Source of the DNA: Palsa-870 sp039935415
GTDB lineage: Bacteria; Chloroflexota; Dormibacteria; Dormibacterales; Dormibacteraceae
Direction of reading: 5' to 3'
Length of the DNA stretch: 12,548 nt
Assembly: GCA_039935415.1 (NCBI GenBank)
Contig: JBDTKH010000033.1
Location: forward strand, 1 to 12,548
Numbering within the stretch: the stretch's first letter is position 1; the number at the start of each line of letters is the position of its first letter. A program made the translations under genes and the position numbers. Of the stretch, positions 6,822 through 12,548 are shown in pieces. The notes under the pieces are model-generated. The model did not search any database and had not been told where the DNA came from. It saw only the letters and a list, made by a program, of their open reading frames with translations.

Positions 6822-7406
6822 TTGATCGTCGGTCTCGGTAACCCGGAATCGGAGTACTCCGACACGCGCCACAACCTTGGTTTCGCGTGCGTGCGTGAGC
6901 TCGCCAACCGCCTGGGAGTGCGGTTAGACCACAAGCGGTGGCAGTCCCTGGTCGCTCGATCGGAGTCGCCAAGGGTGTGGCTGATGCTGCCGCAGACCTA
7001 CATGAACCTGTCGGGGCAGGCGGTGGCGAAGGCGCTGCGCGACACGAAGTTGAAGCCACAGCAGACCTGGGTGGTGTACGACGAGCTCGACCTGCCCATG
7101 TGCCGGATGCGAATCCGGCAGGGAGGATCTGGGGCCGGCCACAACGGAGTGCTGTCGGTGATCAGCGCGCTGGGCACCGACGATTTCGTGCGCTTCCGGG
7201 TCGGGATCGGCAAGCCTGCGCGTAAGGGATCCCAGCCGGGGCGCACCTATGTCCTCGGCCGATTCACCAAGGCCGAAGCCGAGCGAGTGCCGACCGTGGT
7301 CGCCGGCGTTGCGAGTGCCCTGGAACTCGCCCTCGAAGCCGGAGTCGAGCGTGCGATGGACCGCTACAACCGAGCCGGCTCTCTGGGGTGTGAGGAGCTC
7401 CCATGA
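6822..7406 (+). CDS. pth: Peptidyl-tRNA hydrolase
   Basis: The enzyme hydrolyses peptidyl-tRNA released from stalled ribosomes, recycling tRNA in the cytoplasm. From TTG 6822 it has 194 residues, normal for the family. All signature residues are present: GLGNP (N7), the catalytic His in TRHNLGF (H17), TYMNLSG (N62), DELDLP (D87-D90) and GHNGV (N108). TTG is the only recognised start codon after the in-frame stop at 6789, and it begins exactly at the first strand (IVGLGNP), trimming the usual short lead. If translation begins at the Shine-Dalgarno-matched GTC 6810, four residues (V/M-E-E-R) are added. The stop overlaps the mfd start (ATGA), so the two are translationally coupled. The pth-mfd adjacency is conserved in many Gram-positive-type genomes. 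Confidence 0.92.
   Translation: MIVGLGNPESEYSDTRHNLGFACVRELANRLGVRLDHKRWQSLVARSESPRVWLMLPQTYMNLSGQAVAKALRDTKLKPQQTWVVYDELDLPMCRMRIRQGGSGAGHNGVLSVISALGTDDFVRFRVGIGKPARKGSQPGRTYVLGRFTKAEAERVPTVVAGVASALELALEAGVERAMDRYNRAGSLGCEELP
7392..7397 (+). promoter_or_regulatory. Shine-Dalgarno of mfd
   Basis: GAGGAG lies five bases before ATG 7403, inside the end of pth. It fixes the mfd start and shows that this organism does use Shine-Dalgarno initiation for internal operon genes. Confidence 0.7.
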
Positions 7407-10400
7407 GCACGCTCTGGAGAAGCACCATCGATGCCGCGCCGGCCCTCGCGCGCTGGATCGACGGTTCGCAGGGGGAGCTCCACGTGGGCCGTCTGCCGCG
7501 TCCCGCGTGGCCCATCGTCGCCGGGTCGGTGGTGCGCGCCTGCGCCGAGCGCGGCCGGACGGTCCTGGTCCTCGTGCCGGGGCCGGAGCGGTTTGGCGAT
7601 GAGCTTCGGCCATGGCTCGCCGGGCGTCCAGCGGTGCAGGCCTTCGCCGAAGTGGGAATCTCGTTCCTGGATCGCCCACCCGCCTTCGACGAATCGGTCA
7701 ACAAGCGCCTCGAGGCGCTGGCCGCGCTCGCACGCGCGGATGAAGCGCCGGTGGTGGTCGTCTCCTCCAGGCGCGCGATCACGCGGCAGACCATCTCCCG
7801 CCGGGCGCTGGTCGACGGGACTCTGCGCCTGGCTCCGGGGCTTGGACCAGACCCCATCGCGGTGGCTCATCGCCTCGTCGAGCTTGGATATTCCCGAGAG
7901 CCGCTGGTCGAGGACCGAGGGCAGTTCTCAGTGCGCGGAGGGATCCTCGACGTGTTCCCGGCCGCTGCTGATGCACCCGTGCGCGCGGAGTGGGCCGGCG
8001 ACGTGATCGAGACGCTTCGCCTGTTCGACCCCGACAACCAGCGGTCCGTCATGGCCATCCCCGACGCGACGATCCGGACCGGGCGGGAGCTGCTTATCGG
8101 CCCAGGGCGCGGATCGATCGCCGTGAATCGTCTGCGCGAGTCGGTTTCGCTCGATGGATTGCGCGGAGACGTCCGGGCGGAGTGGGAAGACGAGCTTGCC
8201 CGCCTGGACATGGGCGCTGCCTTCCCGGGGGTCGAGTTCTACGCGGCCTACCTGGACCCGTCGCGTCCGTCGTTGCTCGACCACCTGCCTGCGGACGTGC
8301 TCGTCATCGATCTCGAGCCTGACCGTCAGCGTGCCGACGCGCGGACGGTCCTCGAGGAAACCGAGATGCTGGCCGCCGCGGAGGCGGGCGGTGGCGAGCT
8401 GCCGAGAGGATTCGTCCTGCCGACGGTGTCCGTCGATCGTCTTGACGATTTCGGCGGGCGGCCGCGGCTCGAGGTCAGGGCGGCCGAATCCAGTGCCCAC
8501 GCGGTGGACCTGGGCTGGGTCGAGATCGAACCGCTGGTCGGGAGACCGCGCGCGCTGGCCGAACTCGTCGCGCTCGGCGACTCGGCGACCGTCATCCTGG
8601 CGACCGAGCAGGACGAGCGGCTGCGAGCTCTCCTCGACGAGAGCGGCGCCCGTGCTCCGGTCCACGATGTCGATCTGGACCTCGATCTCGAGGTCGAGCC
8701 CGGGGTGCGGCGAGCGGACATCGACATCGCGGCGGGTTGTGCACTGCCTGAGATCGGTTTCCACCTGGCGACCGACGCCGAGCTCTTTGGCCGTCTCCGC
8801 CGCGCGTCTCGCGGCGCGCGGTCAGGCCGCACTCGAACCGAAGACCTGACGCGTGAGTTCACGCTCGACTTCTCCCCGGACGAGCTCGTTGTGCATGTCG
8901 ATCATGGGATCGCGCTTTTCAAGGGCATGCGGCTGATCGAGTCCGATGGCGCGCACCGCGAATATCTCGAGCTCGAATACGCCGAAGGAGACCGCCTTTT
9001 CGTTCCCGTCGAGAACCTCGACCGCGTCCAGAAGTACCTGGGTGGCGAAGGTCAGCCGACGCTCCACCGCCTTGGCACCAGCGATTGGACGCGCGCGCGA
9101 GGGCGCGCGCGAAAAGTGGTCCAGGACGTGGCGGACGAGCTCCTCAAGATTTACTCGCAGCGTGAAGCCCGGCCAGGTATCGCCTTTGCGCCCGACACCG
9201 TCTGGCAGCAGGAGCTCGAGTCTTCCTTTCCTTATGAGGAGACCCCGGACCAGCTCGCGGCCCTGGCCGAGATCAAGGCGGACATGGAGTCCGACCGACC
9301 GATGGACAGGCTGCTGTGCGGCGACGTCGGGTTCGGAAAGACCGAGCTGGCGCTCAGGGCGGCGTTCAAGGCGGCGATGAGCGGAAAGCAGGTGGCTCTG
9401 CTCGCGCCGACGACGGTGCTCGCGCAGCAACACTTCCACGTCTTCCGCGAGCGGCTCAACAAGTTTCCGGTCGTGGTCGAGATGCTTTCGCGATTCGTGG
9501 ACGACGAGACGCAGGCGCGCAACATCGAGGGCCTCAAGGCGGGTCAGGTCGACATCGTGGTGGGCACGCACCGGCTCCTGCAAAAAGACGTGCGATTCAA
9601 AAGACTTGGGTTGCTCATCGTCGACGAGGAGCACCGCTTCGGCGTGATGCAGAAGGAACGGTTGAAGAAGCTGCGCACCCAGCTCGACGTGCTTTCGCTG
9701 TCGGCGACGCCGATCCCGCGCACGCTCCACATGGCGGTGGGCGGGATTCGCGACATGAGCGTGATCCAGACTCCGCCTGAAGAACGGCAGCCCATCAAGA
9801 CTTACGTGACGGCCGACGATGACGAGCTGGTCCGCGATGCGATCACGCGCGAGCTGCAGCGCGGGGGCCAGGCCTACTACGTGCACAACCGCGTGCGCAC
9901 CATCCAGAAGGCCGCCGACAGGATCAGGGAGCTCGTGCCGGATGCGCGGGTGTCGGTAGGGCACGGCCAGATGGCCGAGGACGAGCTGGCCCACGTGATG
10001 GTCGAGTTCGAGGCGGCCAAGTTCGACGTGCTCGTCTGCACCACGATCATCGAGTCGGGCCTCGACATTCCCAACGTGAACACGATCATCGTCGAGCGAT
10101 CCGACCGCTTCGGGCTGGCCCAGCTGTACCAGCTTCGCGGTCGCGTGGGGCGCTCGGGCCGGCGCGCGTACGCCTACTTCCTTTACGACCCGCGCCGGTC
10201 ACTGACCGAGCAGGCTGACAAGAGACTGGACGTCATCTCGGGGCTGCACGAGCTGGGTCAGGGTTTCAAGATCGCGCTGCGCGACCTCGAGATCCGCGGG
10301 GCCGGCAACCTGCTCGGCACCGAGCAGCACGGCGCGATCGCGGCGGTGGGATTTGAGATGTACCTCCAGATGCTGCAGGGTGCGGTCGCGAAGATGCGGA

Positions 10401-10900
10401 GCGGATCGGAGGAGACCGCGGTGAGTGACGTGCTGTCGACTGTCGAGATGAATCTCGACCTGCCTCTCGACCATTTCATACCGCGCTCCTACATCCGCGA
10501 CGAAAAGCTGCGGCTGTCCGCGTATCGGCAGCTGGCCGCGACCGAGGACGAGCAGGAGCTCGAGTCATTGCTGCGCTCGCTGGTGGACCGGTATGGTCCC
10601 GGCCCCGCGCAGCTGGACAACCTGGTCTACTCGCTACGCGTCAAGCTGCGCGGGCAGCGGATGGGGCTTCGCGGGGTGGTGGCCGAGGGACACGACATTG
10701 TGATTCGCGTCGATCCGCAGCGCTTCCTCGACGTCGAAGAGCTGGCGCGACGCATGGCCGGCCGGATCACGATCGCGCCCAACCGCTTGAAGATGCGGCG
10801 GCAGGGCGACGGTTGGCAAAAGGATCTGCTGCAGCTGCTTGACGAGATGGCCGACCTTTACGAGTCGGCTCGGCGCGTCGTCGCTCTGCCTGGGAGCTGA
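7403..10900 (+). CDS. mfd: Transcription-repair coupling factor Mfd
   Basis: The protein has 1165 residues, standard for Mfd. It displaces RNA polymerase stalled at DNA lesions and recruits UvrA for nucleotide excision repair. The N-terminal UvrB-like region carries EDRGQFSVRGGILDVFP near 170-187. The CarD-like RNA-polymerase-interacting domain spans about 484-560 (FSPDELVVHVDHGIALFKG, then FVPVENLDRVQKYLGG). The helicase core follows: Walker A GDVGFGKT (640-647), DEEH box (741-744), SATPIPRTLHM, ESGLDIPNVN and the arginine-finger RGRVGRSGR from 912. The translocation motif GAGNLLGTEQHG comes next, then a C-terminal D7-type domain (LPLDHFIPRSYI onward). No motif is missing. ATG 7403 overlaps the pth stop and has a good Shine-Dalgarno. 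An alternating CG hairpin interrupts the DNA at the RID-helicase linker without breaking the frame. Confidence 0.97.
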   Translation: MSTLWRSTIDAAPALARWIDGSQGELHVGRLPRPAWPIVAGSVVRACAERGRTVLVLVPGPERFGDELRPWLAGRPAVQAFAEVGISFLDRPPAFDESVNKRLEALAALARADEAPVVVVSSRRAITRQTISRRALVDGTLRLAPGLGPDPIAVAHRLVELGYSREPLVEDRGQFSVRGGILDVFPAAADAPVRAEWAGDVIETLRLFDPDNQRSVMAIPDATIRTGRELLIGPGRGSIAVNRLRESVSLDGLRGDVRAEWEDELARLDMGAAFPGVEFYAAYLDPSRPSLLDHLPADVLVIDLEPDRQRADARTVLEETEMLAAAEAGGGELPRGFVLPTVSVDRLDDFGGRPRLEVRAAESSAHAVDLGWVEIEPLVGRPRALAELVALGDSATVILATEQDERLRALLDESGARAPVHDVDLDLDLEVEPGVRRADIDIAAGCALPEIGFHLATDAELFGRLRRASRGARSGRTRTEDLTREFTLDFSPDELVVHVDHGIALFKGMRLIESDGAHREYLELEYAEGDRLFVPVENLDRVQKYLGGEGQPTLHRLGTSDWTRARGRARKVVQDVADELLKIYSQREARPGIAFAPDTVWQQELESSFPYEETPDQLAALAEIKADMESDRPMDRLLCGDVGFGKTELALRAAFKAAMSGKQVALLAPTTVLAQQHFHVFRERLNKFPVVVEMLSRFVDDETQARNIEGLKAGQVDIVVGTHRLLQKDVRFKRLGLLIVDEEHRFGVMQKERLKKLRTQLDVLSLSATPIPRTLHMAVGGIRDMSVIQTPPEERQPIKTYVTADDDELVRDAITRELQRGGQAYYVHNRVRTIQKAADRIRELVPDARVSVGHGQMAEDELAHVMVEFEAAKFDVLVCTTIIESGLDIPNVNTIIVERSDRFGLAQLYQLRGRVGRSGRRAYAYFLYDPRRSLTEQADKRLDVISGLHELGQGFKIALRDLEIRGAGNLLGTEQHGAIAAVGFEMYLQMLQGAVAKMRSGSEETAVSDVLSTVEMNLDLPLDHFIPRSYIRDEKLRLSAYRQLAATEDEQELESLLRSLVDRYGPGPAQLDNLVYSLRVKLRGQRMGLRGVVAEGHDIVIRVDPQRFLDVEELARRMAGRITIAPNRLKMRRQGDGWQKDLLQLLDEMADLYESARRVVALPGS

Positions 10901-10925
10901 AGCGGTCGTGCCAGAATCAGGGCCC

Positions 10926-11726
10926 ATGTCCCAGTCGACGCCGAAGCCGTATTCGCCTGGCATCGAAGCGATCTTCGAGGTGGTGGCGCGGCTGCGGGCG
11001 CCGGACGGCTGCCCGTGGGATCGGGAACAGACACACGAATCGCTTCGGCCGTACCTGCTCGAGGAGACCTACGAGCTTCTCGAAGCGATCGATTCTGGCG
11101 ACAACGCGAACGTGAAGGAGGAGCTCGGAGACCTGCTGCTGCAGGTCGCGATGCATGCGGAGATCGCGGCGCAGGAAGGTCGTTTTGACGCGGCGCAAGT
11201 CTCGGAGGCGGCGGCCGCGAAGATGGTCGCCCGTCACCCGCATGTCTTCGGCACGACTCAGGTGGCTGACGCCGAAGAGGTGCTGCGCAACTGGGAGCAC
11301 CAGAAGGTCCACGAGGCACGCGCGGCCGGCAAGGACGAATCGGTCGTCGATCGTGTCCCGACGACCATGCCAGCCCTGGCCTGGGCACTCGGCCTGCAGA
11401 AGCGCGCGGCCCGCGTGGGTTTTGATTTCATGTCGCCGTCCGAGGCCGCCGAATCCGTCGCCGAGGAGGCGCGCGAGCTCGCGACGGCGACCGATCCTCA
11501 GCAGGTCTTCGACGAGATGGGCGACCTGCTCTTCGCGCTGGTCTCGCTCGCCCGCCGGCTGAAAGTGAACCCCGAGGATTCGCTGCGCGTCGCCGGACAA
11601 CGATTCCGCGAACGCTTTGCTAAGGCGGAGGCTGCGCTTCGCGACGAGGGCAAGACGTTCAGGGACCTGGATGCCGGCGAGCTGGTCAGGCGCTGGCAGG
11701 AAACTGGAAACGGGGAAGCCGGCTAG
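10926..11726 (+). CDS. mazG: Nucleoside triphosphate pyrophosphohydrolase MazG
   Basis: MazG hydrolyses (d)NTPs to the monophosphate and pyrophosphate, cleaning the nucleotide pool. From ATG 10926 it has 266 residues, the usual two-domain length. Domain 1 has CPWDREQTHESLRPY (29-43) and the Mg-binding EExxE (E46, E47, E50) with ExxD (E66, D69, in KEELGDLL). A linker follows (WEHQKVHEA, then DRVPTTMPAL), and domain 2 repeats EEARELA and DEMGDLLFALV near 179-205. The start lies 25 bases after the mfd stop with no Shine-Dalgarno. CAGAAT (10912-10917) eight bases upstream could support a leaderless start, and GTG 10908 is an in-frame alternative giving six more residues. The frame is open further left, inside the end of mfd, but that part does not look like MazG. 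Confidence 0.94.
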   Translation: MSQSTPKPYSPGIEAIFEVVARLRAPDGCPWDREQTHESLRPYLLEETYELLEAIDSGDNANVKEELGDLLLQVAMHAEIAAQEGRFDAAQVSEAAAAKMVARHPHVFGTTQVADAEEVLRNWEHQKVHEARAAGKDESVVDRVPTTMPALAWALGLQKRAARVGFDFMSPSEAAESVAEEARELATATDPQQVFDEMGDLLFALVSLARRLKVNPEDSLRVAGQRFRERFAKAEAALRDEGKTFRDLDAGELVRRWQETGNGEAG

Positions 11727-11751
11727 AGGCGTCAAACGCGGGGCCGTTTGC

Positions 11752-11757
11752 TATAGT
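11752..11757 (+). promoter_or_regulatory. -10 element upstream of the divIC-like gene
   Basis: TATAGT differs from TATAAT at one base. It would start transcription near 11764, giving about 35 bases of leader that begins in a CCTCCTCC run. No clear -35 is seen 17 bases upstream. Confidence 0.45.
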
Positions 11758-11798
11758 CGGCTTCCTCCTCCGGCGGTCGTTCCTGATCACGTCACTGC

Positions 11799-12179
11799 AT
11801 GAGATACAGCAAAGTCATAGTTGCCGCCGGCACCGTGCGCACAGGTTCGCTTGGCGTGCGGCAGGCGCTGCTGATCGTCGCAGCGGTGGTGGCGCTCATC
11901 TGGGCAGGCGTGGCTTTTGCGCAGGAGGCGTTCATCGGCCACAAGCTGAGCCAGCAGGTCGCCGACCTGCGCAAGCAGAACACAGTCCTCGCCGCGCAGA
12001 ACCAGGGGTATCGGAAGGATGTCCAGGCGATCACCTCCGGCACAGCAGACGAGGAGGAGGCTCGTCTCAACGGCTACGCGCGCCCTCAGGAGCAGCTCTA
12101 CCTCGTGACGGCGATGCCTTCCCCATCGCCAACCCCAGTCCCGACGCCCTCTCCGTCAGCCTCGCCGCGCAGCCGCTGA
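11799..12179 (+). CDS. FtsB/DivIC-type septum formation initiator protein
   Basis: The 126-residue bitopic membrane protein has the DivIC/FtsB layout: a short basic cytoplasmic N-terminus, one span at about 20-42 (ALLIVAAVVALIWAGVAFA) and an exterior coiled-coil helix at about 47-75 (HKLSQQVADLRKQNTVLAAQ). The family-typical segment EEARLNGYARPQEQLYLV (86-103) comes next, comparable to 'A R e . L G y v . P G E . v y . v'. FtsB/DivIC pairs with FtsL in the divisome. The last 20 residues are a Pro/Ser/Thr tail (PSPSPTPVPTPSPSASP) outside the membrane, not part of the core family. ATG 11799 lacks a Shine-Dalgarno; GTG 11835 is a less likely alternative. Its place after mfd and mazG and before tRNA-Met parallels divIC in Bacillus, which supports the call beyond the weak sequence signal. 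Confidence 0.82.
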   Translation: MRYSKVIVAAGTVRTGSLGVRQALLIVAAVVALIWAGVAFAQEAFIGHKLSQQVADLRKQNTVLAAQNQGYRKDVQAITSGTADEEEARLNGYARPQEQLYLVTAMPSPSPTPVPTPSPSASPRSR

Positions 12180-12188
12180 CCCCCGCCG

Positions 12189-12206
12189 GCCGCCCGCGGA
12201 GGCGGC
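12189..12206 (+). terminator. GC hairpin between the divIC-like gene and tRNA-fMet
   Basis: GCCGCC-CGCGGA-GGCGGC is a perfect 6-bp stem with a 6-base loop, 10 bases after the divIC-like stop and two bases before the tRNA TATACT. It has no T-run, so termination is uncertain; it may simply occupy the place of a -35 region. Confidence 0.35.
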
Positions 12207-12208
12207 GG

Positions 12209-12214
12209 TATACT
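12209..12214 (+). promoter_or_regulatory. -10 element immediately before tRNA-fMet
   Basis: TATACT is one mismatch from TATAAT and ends five bases before the tRNA's first nucleotide (12220). Usual -10 to +1 spacing puts initiation at 12220-12222, on the mature 5' end. No -35 match is visible. Confidence 0.5.
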
Positions 12215-12219
12215 TCTGG

Positions 12220-12294
12220 CGCGGAGTGGAGCAGCGGCAGCTCGTCGGGCTCATAACCCGAAGGTCCTTGGTTCGAATCCAAGCTCCGCAACCA
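12220..12294 (+). tRNA. Initiator tRNA-fMet (CAT)
   Basis: All cloverleaf parts can be paired. The acceptor is CGCGGAG with CTCCGCA, leaving C1 and A72 unpaired, the bacterial initiator mark. The D stem is GAGC/GCTC with A11-T24, another initiator trait, closing a short 7-base D loop (AGCGGCA). The anticodon stem TCGGG/CCCGA has the three consecutive G-C pairs needed for P-site binding, and the loop CTCATAA carries anticodon CAT at 12252-12254. The variable region is AGGTC. The T arm is CTTGG-TTCGAAT-CCAAG. Discriminator A73 and an encoded CCA (12292-12294) close the gene. It would load formyl-methionine for translation initiation. Confidence 0.97.
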
Positions 12295-12348
12295 TACTGC
12301 AACCAATTAGAGCTGGTCTCCGGCTCTGCCACATTCTCTGGAGAAGGC

Positions 12349-12432
12349 GTGAACAAAAGGAAGCGAGTGGCGCTGGCGAAGCGTCGCATGAAGAAGCGCA
12401 AGCTCAAGGCGCGGGCACAGACCGCAAGATAG
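12349..12432 (+). CDS. 27-residue highly basic peptide, bS22/COX24-like ribosomal protein candidate
   Basis: GTG 12349 is preceded by GGAG at 12340-12343 with five bases of spacing, the best Shine-Dalgarno placement near the right end. The 27-residue product has 14 Lys/Arg, no acidic residue and no aromatic one (the core includes KRKRVALAKRRMKKRKLKAR). Length, composition and the K/R-K-R-M-x-K-K-R pattern resemble the roughly 30-residue actinobacterial small-subunit peptides annotated bS22 or AURKAIP1/COX24-domain proteins, which bind rRNA. Identity is suggestive only, since any basic peptide would look similar. The frame runs back through the tRNA, but that part cannot be coding. A hairpin follows 17 bases after the stop. 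The last seven codons belong to the repeated unit that recurs at the window end. Confidence 0.6.
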   Translation: MNKRKRVALAKRRMKKRKLKARAQTAR

Positions 12433-12465
12433 GATCTTCTCCTCTGAGGGGGCGCGCTTCGCGCC
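12409..12465 (+). repeat. Direct repeat, copy 1
   Basis: Bases 12422-12465 recur without a mismatch at 12505-12548. The 13 bases before them (12409-12421) match 12493-12504 with one substitution (A/G) and one extra A. This copy spans the last codons and stop of the small basic peptide and the hairpin after it. Confidence 0.9.
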
Positions 12466-12466
12466 C
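12450..12466 (+). terminator. Hairpin after the small basic peptide gene
   Basis: GGGCGCG-CTT-CGCGCCC is a perfect 7-bp stem with a 3-base loop, 17 bases past the stop. No T-run follows. The same hairpin starts again in the second repeat copy, where it is cut by the window edge after six of the seven 3'-arm bases. Confidence 0.5.
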
Positions 12467-12470
12467 GGCT

Positions 12471-12492
12471 TGCGCGGTGCCGTAGCTCAGGT
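12471..12492 (+). other. tRNA 5'-end-like fragment
   Basis: GGTGCCG-TA-GCTC-AGGT (12476-12492) looks like the start of a tRNA: seven acceptor bases, T8-A9, then the 5' half of a D stem. No matching GAGC or later arms follow; the sequence runs into repeat copy 2 instead. It could be a truncated tRNA, or an intact one interrupted by a misassembly. Confidence 0.3.
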
Positions 12493-12548
12493 GCGCGGGC
12501 GCAGCCGCAAGATAGGATCTTCTCCTCTGAGGGGGCGCGCTTCGCGCC
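12493..12548 (+). repeat. Direct repeat, copy 2, reaching the window end
   Basis: This is the second copy of the unit at 12409-12465. The missing A relative to copy 1 breaks the reading frame of the basic peptide's tail, so it is not coding. The match is still perfect at the last base of the window, so its true right boundary is unknown. Confidence 0.9.

Noticed and set aside
8822..9994. 390-codon minus-strand frame antisense to mfd
   Set aside because: It arises from high GC and third-position bias; the mfd frame on the other strand has every expected motif.
10839..10925. Upstream ATG for mazG inside mfd
   Set aside because: The added residues are mfd's end read in another frame and do not match the MazG N-terminus; ATG 10926 gives the normal family length.
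12226..12348. Extension of the small basic frame back through tRNA-fMet
   Set aside because: These bases form the cloverleaf of the initiator tRNA; the Shine-Dalgarno at 12340 supports the internal GTG start.
12409..12548. CRISPR-like array
   Set aside because: There are only two copies, one includes coding sequence, the 27-base interval contains a tRNA-like stub, and no cas gene is present.
1..12548. A new defence system, biosynthetic cluster or mobile element
   Set aside because: No integrase, transposase, terminal inverted repeats, phage genes, nuclease-toxin pairs or modular synthases are visible; all larger frames belong to known housekeeping or envelope families.

Overview
This is a high-GC (roughly two-thirds G+C by eye) bacterial fragment of ordinary chromosomal character. 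Both ends cut through sequence: the first reading frame is open at base 2, and the last bases lie inside a repeat, so the window may be a whole assembled contig. I see no transposase, integrase, CRISPR array, phage gene or toxin-antitoxin pair. Dense coding, several promoters that place the transcript start on the start codon, and the gene families present suggest an uncultured relative of Chloroflexota, Candidatus Dormibacterota or Actinomycetota. That placement is inference and rests on no marker-gene tree.

Left part (2-6241), envelope and glycan genes plus iron handling. A 5'-truncated multi-membrane-span protein of the YfhO/GT-C type with a large exterior region faces, tail to tail, a CDP-paratose 2-epimerase-like NAD-dependent sugar epimerase (minus strand). 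Divergent from the epimerase is a fused ferritin-like/VIT1 membrane iron protein of the MbfA type. A strong hairpin separates it from a convergent minus-strand pair: a small four-helix membrane protein of unknown function preceded by a GalE-like UDP-glucose 4-epimerase. Two sugar-nucleotide epimerases plus a GT-C-like protein point to cell-surface polysaccharide or glycolipid synthesis nearby.

Right part (6262-12432), a plus-strand housekeeping run: ybeY (rRNA maturation), pth (peptidyl-tRNA hydrolase), mfd (transcription-repair coupling factor), mazG (nucleotide pyrophosphohydrolase), an FtsB/DivIC-type divisome protein, an initiator tRNA-fMet and a 27-residue very basic small protein resembling the bS22/COX24 ribosomal peptides. 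As I recall, Bacillus subtilis has the same order with extra genes interleaved (pth, mfd, yabN/mazG, divIC, tRNA-Met), so this looks like an old conserved block. pth and mfd overlap by 4 bases and are probably cotranscribed.

The most notable signals are at the level of expression and sequence ends. Two divergent genes have a -10 hexamer exactly six bases upstream of the start codon, which is the leaderless-mRNA geometry. The initiator tRNA has a TATACT only five bases before its first nucleotide, so it may be transcribed without a 5' leader. galE and ybeY are divergent with only about 20 bases between start codons. pth has a good Shine-Dalgarno sequence placed for a GTC codon rather than a normal start. 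A 44-base exact repeat (about 57 with one substitution and one indel) closes the window. I did not find convincing evidence of a new multi-gene system.
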